Assembly: GCA_040003255.1 (NCBI GenBank) | Contig: JBDUCV010000059.1 | Location: forward strand, 1-12,435 | Direction of reading: 5' to 3' | DNA: 12,435 nucleotides | Source of the DNA: JBDUCV01 sp040003255 | GTDB taxonomy: Bacteria; Actinomycetota; Actinomycetes; Mycobacteriales; Jatrophihabitantaceae | Shown here: positions 1 through 6,409 of the stretch, in pieces | How positions within the stretch are numbered: the stretch's first letter is position 1 | Layout of the letters: every line of letters starts with the position of its first letter | The notes under the pieces: model-generated | What the model was told of the DNA's origin: nothing | Databases searched by the model: none | The model's input: the letters and a program-made list of their open reading frames with translations, nothing else | Program-made: the position numbers and the translations under genes

Positions 1-49
1 GACCTCTGGGTTATGAGCCCAGCGAGCTACCGAGCTGCTCCACCCCGCG
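1..49 (-). tRNA. Initiator tRNA-fMet (CAU), 3' part cut by the window edge
   Basis: On the minus strand the first 49 nt of a tRNA run from position 49 to 1. They start CGCGGGGTGG and include the D-arm and a full anticodon arm. The anticodon CAT lies at 13-15, between GGG and CCC stems. Three consecutive G-C pairs in the anticodon stem and a 5'-terminal C are the known marks of bacterial initiator tRNA. The sequence closely follows E. coli tRNA-fMet as I remember it. The variable loop, T-arm and acceptor 3' strand are outside the window, so the unpaired 1-72 position cannot be confirmed. It lies downstream of the UPF0182 gene on the same strand but has its own likely promoter. Confidence 0.95.
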
Positions 50-60
50 TCGGTGGTGTC

Positions 61-89
61 AGTCTAGCTGCCGACCTGCCGCCCTCCAA
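61..89 (-). promoter_or_regulatory. Likely promoter of the initiator tRNA
   Basis: On the minus strand a -35-like TTGGAG (84-89) is separated by 17 bp from TAGACT (61-66), which fits the actinobacterial -10 pattern TAnnnT. A start about 7 nt downstream would fall near 54, a few bases before the mature tRNA 5' end at 49. The promoter fits into the 51 bp between the UPF0182 stop codon and the tRNA, so the tRNA need not rely on read-through. This is inferred from pattern and spacing. Confidence 0.55.
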
Positions 90-100
90 GTCGGCCTCGA

Positions 101-3034
101 TCACCTCGTTGGACTAGCCGACGGCGGCGCGGAGCTACGCAATCGCAGGTACTGCTGGGTCAGCCGCTGCACGTCGGCCTCTGCCGCTCCGATCTGGGCT
201 AGGTCGCCCGTCTTGTAGGCGGCCTGCAGCCGGTCGAATGCGGCGTTGAGCTGAGTCAGTACCGTGTCGAGACTCGGGTTACCGGACGGCGCAGGCGGTG
301 CGGTCGTCGTCGACCCGCTCGTAGACGGTCGGCCGGACGAGCTCGATGTCGGAGGGGGATTCGTCGTACTGGGCACGGCTTCGCCCGAGGCGGTCGTCCG
401 TAACGGCGGCACGGTTCCCACCGGGCTCAGATGCGTCAAGGCGTCGGCGACGCTCGAGCCGTAACCGATCCGATCGCCGTAATAGACCAGAATCGCCTGT
501 AGCAGCGGGAATCCACCAGCGCCCGACTTCTGCACGTAGAGCGGCTCGACGTAGAGAAATGTGTTTCCCACCGGCAGCGTCAGCAGGTTGCCGTGCAGGA
601 TCTCCGAGCCGCCCTGGTTGAGCAAAGTGATATCTCGAGAAATGGCCGGCTCGCCGCTGAACTGGCTAAACACCTGGCTCGGCCCTTGGATCGCCGACGT
701 ATTCGGTAGTCGTAGCACGGTCATCTTGCCGTAGTCCGGCCCCGGGTCGCTGTTGACACTGATGTAAGCCGCCAGGTTCTCGCGGTTGTTGACGCGCATC
801 GGCGAAGTGAGCTGAAACTCCGACTTCGCGCCGGCGTCACCGGGCGAGTTGGCGAGCAAATAGTACGGCGGCTGGTCACCGGTGGCGGTGGGATCGGTCG
901 GCACCGTCCACTGATCACGGACGTTGTAGAAGGTCACCGGGTCGTCGACGTGGTACTTCGCCAGCAGCTCACGCTGGACTTCGAACAGGTCCTCGGGATA
1001 GCGCACATGCGCGAGCACCTCGGCCGGGATTTGCGACCTGTCCTGCACGAGGTTCGGAAACGCCCTGCGCCACGCTTTCAACACCGGATCTTGGTCGTCC
1101 CAGGCGTAGAGCTTGATCGTTCCGTCGTAGGCGTCGACCGTTGCCTTGACCGAGTTACGGATGTAACTGATCTGGGCGTCCGGCTGGGCGGCCGTCTTGT
1201 TCTGGGCCGTCAGGGAGTCGCTGGTCAGCGACGACAACGACTGCTGCTCGGAGTAGGGGTAGTTCGACATCGTCGTGTAGCCGTCGACGATCCATTCGAG
1301 GTGCCCGTCGACCACCGCCGGGTAGGGATCGGCATCGACCTTGAGGAACGGCGCAACTTTCATCACCCGTTCTCGCGGGTCGCGGTTGAAGATGATCTTT
1401 GCGCCGGGCGCGCTCACCGCGTCGTTGAGCAAGAAGTTCGTCTGCTTGTACTGCACGGCGAAAGCCAGCCTGTTGAAGATGTTGCCGAGCGACACCCCGC
1501 CCTTGCCTGCATAGCTGGTCGTCTGATCCGAGCCGTCGTATTCACGCTTGGCGTTCTCGGCGCCCACGACGGAGTACTCCGTGCCGAGTTCGCCGAAGTA
1601 CACCTGCGGCTGCTTGATGTCGATGAATCCCGTCGGAGGGATGTCGCCGAGCGCGAAGTCCTCCTTGTTCTTGACGCTCTTGTTCGCCTGAGCCGCGGCA
1701 AAACCATAGCCATGCGTGTACACCGTGTATTTGTTGATCCAGTTCGTCTGGTTATCGCGCAAGTTGCTGGACTTCAGTTCGCGAACGCCGACGACATAGT
1801 CACGCGTCGAGCCACCTACGGTGTAACGGTCGATGTCGAGCTTCTCGGGGAATCCATACTGGTTACGGATCTGCTGACGCTGGGTGAAGGTCGGCTCGAT
1901 GATGTTCGGGTCGAGAATGCGGATATTGGAGATCGTGGCCGAGTCCTGGCTGAGCGCGCTCTGATCGGCGTTGGTCGTCGCCTGATAGTCCTGATAGGTG
2001 ACCGTCCCGCCGTCCTTGTCGGTCTTGATTCCGTAGGCCTCGCGCGTCGCCACGATGTTTCGCCGGATGAACGGCGCCTCCTTGTCGCTCGCGTTCGGCT
2101 TGACCGAGAACTGCTGGACGATCGCGGGGTAGATGCCGCTGATCACGATGCTCAGCACGAGCAGCACGCCGAACCCGATGGCGGGCAGTTGCGCACTCTT
2201 GAGCCACATGCTGGCGAGCACGCCGATCGCGATGATGACCGCGATCCAGAACAGGATGGTCTTGGCCGGCAGCGAGGCGTTCACGTCGGTGTAGGACGCA
2301 CCGGTGACCTTGCCCCGGTTGGAGTAAACCAGCCCGTAGCGGTCCAGCCAGTACGCAACCGCCTTGAGGGTGATGAAGGCGAAAACCAACACCGTTATGT
2401 GCCGACGGGCCGCCAGGGTGATCTTCGGGCCCGGCGTCTGCAACCGGATGGCCCCGAACAGGTAATGCACGCCGACGGCGAACACGATGGCAAAGAACAG
2501 CGCGGTGAAGCCGAAACCCAAGAGCAACCGGTAGACCGGGTAGTCCCATGCGAAGTAGGAGATGTCGCGGTTGAACTGCGGATCCTTCACGCCAAAACTT
2601 CCGCCGTAGCGCCACAGCGTCCAGGTGCGCCAGTTGCCCTGCGCGGCCAGTCCAGCCGCCAGGCCGGCAATAGCCATGACGCCGGCCAGCACCAGTCGCT
2701 TGCGCGGCTCGAGAACGACCCGGTACCGCTCGAGGTTTTGCTGCTCCGCGGATAGCGGTCGAAACGGCGGGCGCAGTAGATAGGCGACCACCAAGTTGAC
2801 GCCGATGAGCAGTGCCATCACCAGGCCGAAGATCACGAATAGCACGGCCCGGGTGGTGAGGATCGAGGTGTAGACGCTGCGGAACTTCACCTCACCGAAC
2901 CACAACCAGTCGACGTAAATGTCCACGAGCGAGCTGAACACGATCAGCAAGACGATCAGCGCACCGCCGACGGCCAGACCGATTTTCGCGCGACGGGACA
3001 GCATCAGGGCCGGAATCGACGGCCGCATGGCCAC
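101..3034 (-). CDS. UPF0182 family integral membrane protein (Rv3193c-like)
   Basis: 977 residues from the chosen start. About seven hydrophobic segments lie at roughly 18-38, 63-87, 115-132, 168-194, 210-228, 258-277 and 284-304. A large, presumably extracytoplasmic domain of some 570 residues follows. The family is recognisable from VDWLWFGE near residue 41, SYIRNSVKATVDAYDG and LRYPEDLF-like motifs. Residues about 880-920 are a Ser/Thr/Pro-rich linker followed by a short amphipathic helix. The molecular function of UPF0182 proteins is not established. The GTG at 3034 is preferred over a GTG further upstream at 3064, because GAGGAG (3042-3047) lies 7 nt before it and the longer start has no such site. 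The protease gene is 93 bp upstream on the same strand, so co-transcription is possible. Length is normal for the family (about 980-990). Confidence 0.95.
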   Translation of the reverse strand: MAMRPSIPALMLSRRAKIGLAVGGALIVLLIVFSSLVDIYVDWLWFGEVKFRSVYTSILTTRAVLFVIFGLVMALLIGVNLVVAYLLRPPFRPLSAEQQNLERYRVVLEPRKRLVLAGVMAIAGLAAGLAAQGNWRTWTLWRYGGSFGVKDPQFNRDISYFAWDYPVYRLLLGFGFTALFFAIVFAVGVHYLFGAIRLQTPGPKITLAARRHITVLVFAFITLKAVAYWLDRYGLVYSNRGKVTGASYTDVNASLPAKTILFWIAVIIAIGVLASMWLKSAQLPAIGFGVLLVLSIVISGIYPAIVQQFSVKPNASDKEAPFIRRNIVATREAYGIKTDKDGGTVTYQDYQATTNADQSALSQDSATISNIRILDPNIIEPTFTQRQQIRNQYGFPEKLDIDRYTVGGSTRDYVVGVRELKSSNLRDNQTNWINKYTVYTHGYGFAAAQANKSVKNKEDFALGDIPPTGFIDIKQPQVYFGELGTEYSVVGAENAKREYDGSDQTTSYAGKGGVSLGNIFNRLAFAVQYKQTNFLLNDAVSAPGAKIIFNRDPRERVMKVAPFLKVDADPYPAVVDGHLEWIVDGYTTMSNYPYSEQQSLSSLTSDSLTAQNKTAAQPDAQISYIRNSVKATVDAYDGTIKLYAWDDQDPVLKAWRRAFPNLVQDRSQIPAEVLAHVRYPEDLFEVQRELLAKYHVDDPVTFYNVRDQWTVPTDPTATGDQPPYYLLANSPGDAGAKSEFQLTSPMRVNNRENLAAYISVNSDPGPDYGKMTVLRLPNTSAIQGPSQVFSQFSGEPAISRDITLLNQGGSEILHGNLLTLPVGNTFLYVEPLYVQKSGAGGFPLLQAILVYYGDRIGYGSSVADALTHLSPVGTVPPLRTTASGEAVPSTTNPPPTSSSSGRPSTSGSTTTAPPAPSGNPSLDTVLTQLNAAFDRLQAAYKTGDLAQIGAAEADVQRLTQQYLRLRSSAPPSASPTR

Positions 3035-3127
3035 GGGCAAACTCCTCGCTTGTGAGCGGCGCACGCCGCCCGGCTTGTCAACGTACCGAGCGCGGAAGGG
3101 GTTCCGGCAGCTCCCGACGCATCGGCG

Positions 3128-4159
3128 TCAGCAATGTGGAACCGCCTTGCCGTCGTTGTACGCCGCTAGATCAGTCACAGCATCGTGCAACGAGCCGATC
3201 TTGATGACGTCCAGGCCGCCGGGAATCGTGCCCCGGACGTCGGCGCAGTTGTCCTGCGGGGCCAGGAACACACTCGCTCCGGCGCGGCGCGCGGCGACCA
3301 TCTTCAGCGCGATGCCACCGATCGGTCGCACCACCCCTTCGGGCGTGATCGCGCCGGTGCCGGCGATGAACTTGCCCTTGGTCAGGTCGGTGGGCCCGAC
3401 CTTCTCGATGATCCCGAGCGCGAACATCAACCCGGCCGACGGGCCGCCGATCTGGTCGGCCAGGCCCAGATCGACCTCGAACGGGGCGAAGCATTCGACG
3501 CCGACGGTGATGCCGAGCCGGGCGCCCTTCGCACCGCTGGCCGGGTCGCTGAGGGTGACCGACACGGTCTTGCGTTCGCCCAGCCGGACTATGACGACAC
3601 TGGCCCGTTCACCGGGGGTCCGGGTCGCGAGGATCGCTGCCAGCACGTCCTGGCTGGACGCGGGCTGTGCGTCGACGCTGATCAGCTGGTCAAACGGTCG
3701 CAACACATCCTTCGCCCCGGTGTGATCGAGCACGCCGACCACCCCGAGACCTTTCGGGTAGCCGAGTTCGCAAAACGCAGCGGCCGACGCCGAGCTCTGC
3801 GAGTCGACGAACTGTTCGGTGTCGGCTTTGTCGACCTGTTCCTGCGACTGACCCGGCGGATAGATCGAATAGCGGGGCACGACGACCCGGTCGGTCTGAA
3901 GCCAGCCGCGCAGTGCCTGGAACGCGGTGACCCGCTGCCGGCTGATGCCGACCGTCGTCAGATTCAGGTTGCCGGTCGTCTTGTTGGTGTCGCGGCCCTT
4001 GATCACGATGATCTGTGCCCCGCTCGCGTCGGCGCCCAGGGTGTTCAGCGTCGGACCCGGGCTGAGGATCACATAGGGCACCGGCACCAGCATTGCGACG
4101 AGGAACAGGACGACGAAGGCAATGCCGCCGACGAGCAGGGTGCGGACTCGGCGGCTCAC
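3128..4159 (-). CDS. PDZ-domain, Lon-type (S16) membrane-anchored serine protease, YlbL-like (Rv3194c-like)
   Basis: 343 residues. One N-terminal transmembrane helix (about 8-29) is followed by the VPVPYVILSPGP stretch typical of this family. A PDZ-like domain covers roughly 138-203 and a Lon-type proteolytic domain covers 215-335. The expected catalytic dyad is present: Ser241 in GGPSAG and Lys286 in GGIALK. The topology predicts a protease facing the outside of the cytoplasmic membrane. Related Bacillus YlbL proteins take part in membrane-protein quality control or checkpoint-regulator turnover; the actinobacterial substrate is unknown. The start is GTG at 4159. A TAnnnT -10 ends 6 nt before it, which predicts a leaderless mRNA. 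The UPF0182 gene follows on the same strand, and the zincin-like gene is divergent. Confidence 0.93.
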   Translation of the reverse strand: MSRRVRTLLVGGIAFVVLFLVAMLVPVPYVILSPGPTLNTLGADASGAQIIVIKGRDTNKTTGNLNLTTVGISRQRVTAFQALRGWLQTDRVVVPRYSIYPPGQSQEQVDKADTEQFVDSQSSASAAAFCELGYPKGLGVVGVLDHTGAKDVLRPFDQLISVDAQPASSQDVLAAILATRTPGERASVVIVRLGERKTVSVTLSDPASGAKGARLGITVGVECFAPFEVDLGLADQIGGPSAGLMFALGIIEKVGPTDLTKGKFIAGTGAITPEGVVRPIGGIALKMVAARRAGASVFLAPQDNCADVRGTIPGGLDVIKIGSLHDAVTDLAAYNDGKAVPHC

Positions 4160-4165
4160 CGGTGC

Positions 4166-4171
4166 ACCCTA
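4166..4171 (-). promoter_or_regulatory. -10 element for a leaderless protease transcript
   Basis: The minus-strand hexamer TAGGGT fits TAnnnT. Six bases separate it from the GTG at 4159, so transcription starting 7 nt downstream would begin on the start codon itself. No convincing -35 hexamer is visible. There is a weak AGGG that could be read as a Shine-Dalgarno sequence, but it lies inside the -10 itself. Leaderless starts of this geometry are common in mycobacteria. Confidence 0.5.
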
Positions 4172-4242
4172 TCCAAGCAATGCCCGCGTTCACCCTGGGC
4201 GCAACGCGCCCGGCACCACGCGCGGGCGCCGTTCGTCAGCAC

Positions 4243-4248
4243 TAGCGT
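4243..4248 (+). promoter_or_regulatory. -10 element in front of the 13-codon ORF and zincin-like gene
   Basis: TAGCGT fits TAnnnT. Seven bases separate its last T from an ATG at 4256, so the transcript is predicted to begin on or next to that ATG. It lies 72 bp from the divergent -10 of the protease gene, so the two promoters share the 4160-4255 intergenic region. No clear -35 is visible. Confidence 0.45.
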
Positions 4249-4255
4249 GGATGGC

Positions 4256-4297
4256 ATGAACAACCGGCAGCGCACTGGTGCGGGTGCGGCGCGATGA
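4256..4297 (+). CDS. Possible leaderless 13-codon ORF coupled to the zincin-like gene
   Basis: The ORF reads MNNRQRTGAGAAR and stops with TGA at 4295-4297. It overlaps the ATG of the next gene in the ATGA arrangement (4294-4297). A -10 hexamer ends 7 nt before its ATG, which would make it leaderless. The next gene's start has no Shine-Dalgarno sequence, so termination of this ORF offers a way to load ribosomes by coupling. The peptide has no recognisable function and may only be a translation relay. The evidence is positional only; codon conservation in relatives would be needed to confirm it. Confidence 0.4.
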   Translation: MNNRQRTGAGAAR

Positions 4298-5556
4298 GCA
4301 GCAACCTGCCCTTCGGCTTCAATTCTGGCGGCGAGTCGGGCGGCCCGGACGACATCACCGCCAAGATCCCGTTGTTCGCCGAGCTGCGCAAGCTGCTGTC
4401 CTGGTCGGGTGGCCCGGTCAACTGGGACCTCGCCCGCCAGATCGCCATCTCGACCCTCGCCGGCGAGCACCGCCCGGTTCGCCCGGAGGACCTGTCCCAG
4501 GTCAGCGACGCAGTGCGCCTCGCCGACCTGTGGTTGGACGAAACCACCACGCTGCCGTCCGGGGTTCGCGCGATTGAAGCCTGGACCCGCGTCGAGTGGA
4601 TCGAACGAACCCAGTCCGTGTGGGCGGCGCTGTGCGACCCGCTGGCCGCGCGTGTAGTCGGGGCGATGTCCTCAGCGCTTCCCGAGCAGGCGCAGGCCCA
4701 GTTGGGGCCGATGGCGGGGATGATGAGCCAGTTCGGTGGCCTGCTCTTCGGCGCGCAGGTCGGGCAGGGACTGGCTGGTCTAGCCCAGGAGGTCGTGTCG
4801 AGCACCGACATCGGCCTGCCGCTGGGGCCCATGGGCACCGCCGTCCTGCTCCCCGAGAACGTCGCGTTTTTCGGCGAGGGCTTAGAGCGGCCGGAGGAGG
4901 AGATTCGGCTCTACCTCGCGCTGCGCGAGGCCGCACACCACCGCCTGTTCGGGCACGTCCCCTGGCTGCGTCAGCGTCTGCTGGACACCGTCGAGGCCTA
5001 CGCCCGCGGCATCGTGGTCGACACGGCGGCCTTGGAACGGGCCCTCGCCGACATCGACCCCGCGAATCCGGAGAGCATGCAGCAAGCGTTGTCCGGGGGC
5101 TTATTCGAGCCTGAAGAGACGCCCGAGCAGCACGTGGCGCTGCGTCGGCTGGAGACGCTGCTCGCGCTGGTCGAGGGCTGGGTCGATACGGTCGTCTCCG
5201 GCGCTGGGGGCGACCGGATGCCGGGGGCATCGGCATTGCGCGAGGCATCGCGGCGCCGTCGGGCCACCGGTGGTCCCGCCGAGCAGACGTTCTCCACCCT
5301 GGTCGGGCTGGAGTTGCGTCCCCGCCGGCTGCGCGAGGCAGCGACGCTGTGGTGGGCGGTCACTGAGAAGCACGGCATCGAGGGACGCGACGGCGTATGG
5401 GCTCATCCTGATCTGTTGCCAGACGCCGACGATCTCGACGATCCACTCGGCTTCGCCGACAAGGTAGGCGTCGATCCGATGGCCGGGCTCGGTGGCACGC
5501 CGGGGACGGTCGCGGACCAACCGACGGCTTCGGACGATCCGAAGACCGAGGACTAA
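4294..5556 (+). CDS. Zincin-like metallopeptidase family protein (DUF2342 / Zincin_2, Rv3195-like)
   Basis: 420 residues, probably cytoplasmic, with no signal peptide. The N-terminal FGFNSGG stretch, the NWDLARQIA segment (about 43-51) and the helical core belong to the actinobacterial family annotated as putative hydrolase, or as an F420-biosynthesis-associated protein because of its genome neighbourhood. The likely metal site is REAAHHRLF at 211-219 (E212, H215, H216), a variant of the zincin signature. This family lacks a regular HExxH, so catalytic activity is unproven. The C-terminus (about 370-420) is acidic and low in complexity. The ATG at 4294 is the only suitable start in frame and lacks a Shine-Dalgarno sequence, but it overlaps the stop of a short upstream ORF. 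The stop codon overlaps that of the convergent gene. Confidence 0.9.
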   Translation: MSSNLPFGFNSGGESGGPDDITAKIPLFAELRKLLSWSGGPVNWDLARQIAISTLAGEHRPVRPEDLSQVSDAVRLADLWLDETTTLPSGVRAIEAWTRVEWIERTQSVWAALCDPLAARVVGAMSSALPEQAQAQLGPMAGMMSQFGGLLFGAQVGQGLAGLAQEVVSSTDIGLPLGPMGTAVLLPENVAFFGEGLERPEEEIRLYLALREAAHHRLFGHVPWLRQRLLDTVEAYARGIVVDTAALERALADIDPANPESMQQALSGGLFEPEETPEQHVALRRLETLLALVEGWVDTVVSGAGGDRMPGASALREASRRRRATGGPAEQTFSTLVGLELRPRRLREAATLWWAVTEKHGIEGRDGVWAHPDLLPDADDLDDPLGFADKVGVDPMAGLGGTPGTVADQPTASDDPKTED

Positions 5557-6173
5557 CCCTCGGCGCGCTCGCCGACGAGGTCGTCTGCCAGGTCGTCCAC
5601 GATCGGAAGGTGGGCGGCCGCGCTCACCCCGTCGAGATACCCACGCGCCCGCTCGGTGCGTGGGTAGCGCTCGACAAGTGCCCAGAATTGCGGCCCGTGA
5701 GCGGCGTTGAGCAGATGAGCAAGCTCGTGCACGAGCACGTAGTCGAGCACCCAGGACGGCACGTCCCGAAGCCGGGTCGACACCCGGATCGCCCGATCGG
5801 CGGGGGTACACGACGCCCACCGGCTGCGCATCGTGTCGACCCAGCGGACGCTCGCCGGATCGGCCCGTCCCGCGAGGTACCGGGCAGATAGTTCCCGGCT
5901 GCGACGCAACAGCGCGGTGTCACTTCGGCGCGGACCGCGCTCTCGGGACTCACGCTTCGTGACCCGGGTGACCATGTCATCCACCCAGCGTTCCTCTTCC
6001 GGCCGGCTGAACTGCGCTGGGATTAGGATGACAATCCGTTCGCCGTCGCGGTAGGCCGATACCGTGCGTCGACGGCGCGGGCTACGGCGGACCTCGACGA
6101 GGGCCTCGGTGTTCGCGAAACCGCGCTCCACCTTGTCCGGGTCTGCCGGAACGGGATCCTTACTTCCGGCCAC
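5553..6173 (-). CDS. YgjP-like (M48/SprT-type) zinc metallopeptidase
   Basis: 206 residues with a clear zinc-peptidase signature. HELAH is at 149-153, giving His149 and His153 as ligands and Glu150 as catalytic base. A third histidine, His159, lies in the HGPQFW context typical of YgjP/DUF45 proteins. The upstream segment SRWASCTP (about 117-124) is also characteristic of the family. There is no signal peptide or membrane segment, so a cytoplasmic enzyme is expected; substrates are unknown. The start is GTG at 6173, with a TAnnnT -10 placed for a leaderless transcript and no Shine-Dalgarno sequence. The gene converges on the zincin-like gene: its TAG (5553-5555) and that gene's TAA (5554-5556) share two bases. 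It may be specific to part of the lineage, since I do not recall an annotated counterpart at this point in M. tuberculosis. Confidence 0.92.
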   Translation of the reverse strand: MAGSKDPVPADPDKVERGFANTEALVEVRRSPRRRRTVSAYRDGERIVILIPAQFSRPEEERWVDDMVTRVTKRESRERGPRRSDTALLRRSRELSARYLAGRADPASVRWVDTMRSRWASCTPADRAIRVSTRLRDVPSWVLDYVLVHELAHLLNAAHGPQFWALVERYPRTERARGYLDGVSAAAHLPIVDDLADDLVGERAEG

Positions 6174-6179
6174 CGCTAC

Positions 6180-6185
6180 ACAGTA
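6180..6185 (-). promoter_or_regulatory. -10 element for a leaderless metallopeptidase transcript
   Basis: The minus-strand hexamer TACTGT fits TAnnnT and is separated from the GTG at 6173 by exactly 6 bases. This is the same geometry as the protease promoter at 4166-4171. A -35 is not obvious. The element lies at one edge of the intergenic region that carries the DnaA-box-like cluster. Confidence 0.5.
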
Positions 6186-6327
6186 ACCGGCACCCAGACA
6201 GCCGAGCGTTCACACCGCGCCGCTGCTCGGATGACGTCTCGTCCACAGTCCGACTGCAGGTTATCCGCACCGCATCCACACCCTCGTCCACAGGTGTGGA
6301 CATCGAGTTGAGGGTGACTGTCCGCAG

Positions 6328-6333
6328 TATCGT
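6328..6333 (+). promoter_or_regulatory. Candidate -10 for the E1-like/ABC1 kinase operon
   Basis: TATCGT fits TAnnnT. TTGAGG (6308-6313) upstream resembles a -35, but the 14 bp spacer is short. A second candidate, TAACCT (6368-6373), overlaps the perfect DnaA-box at 6362-6370, which would let DnaA binding block it. The sequence alone does not decide between them. Confidence 0.3.
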
Positions 6334-6342
6334 ATGAGCACT

Positions 6343-6354
6343 CCGCGATCGCGG
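6343..6354. repeat. 12-bp perfect palindrome in the intergenic region
   Basis: CCGCGATCGCGG reads the same on both strands. It lies between the two candidate -10 elements and among the DnaA-box-like sequences. It could be a dimeric regulator's operator, or chance in GC-rich DNA. Confidence 0.4.
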
Positions 6355-6409
6355 GTTCAACTGTGGATAACCTCCAACGCTGAGCTGCCAGGTCTGGCAC
6401 CGTGAGCCG

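Larger units (their letters stand above)
6239..6370. promoter_or_regulatory. Cluster of DnaA-box-like sequences between divergent genes
   Basis: Seven 9-mers resembling TT(G/A)TCCACA lie within 132 bp. Plus-strand copies are TCGTCCACA (6239-6247), TTATCCGCA (6261-6269), GCATCCACA (6272-6280), TCGTCCACA (6284-6292) and CTGTCCGCA (6318-6326). Minus-strand copies read TGTGGACAT (6295-6303) and TGTGGATAA (6362-6370). The last is a perfect TTATCCACA box; three have one mismatch to TTGTCCACA and one has a single mismatch to TTATCCACA. Boxes four and five face each other across a GG, forming an inverted repeat at 6286-6301. There is no dnaA or dnaN next to it, so this is probably not oriC. It could control the adjacent divergent genes or titrate DnaA. 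Confidence 0.6.

Noticed and set aside
950..2755. 601-codon open frame on the plus strand
   Set aside because: It is fully antisense to the UPF0182 gene, whose product has recognisable family sequence over this span. The antisense product is Arg/Asp/Val-rich and patternless, as expected from a shadow frame in high-GC DNA.
3116..3129. Short GACGC-ATCG-GCGTC stem at the end of the PDZ-Lon gene as a terminator
   Set aside because: It has only 5 bp, overlaps the stop codon region, and has no U-tract; too weak to call.
3185..4297. 370-codon plus-strand open frame
   Set aside because: It is antisense to the PDZ-Lon protease with its catalytic Ser/Lys. Only its last 13 codons (from 4256) lie beyond that gene; those are listed separately because of their own -10 and coupling.
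6239..6370. Chromosomal replication origin
   Set aside because: There are DnaA-box-like sequences but no dnaA, dnaN, rpmH or gidB neighbours and no pronounced AT-rich unwinding region; the gene context is that of an ordinary chromosomal locus.
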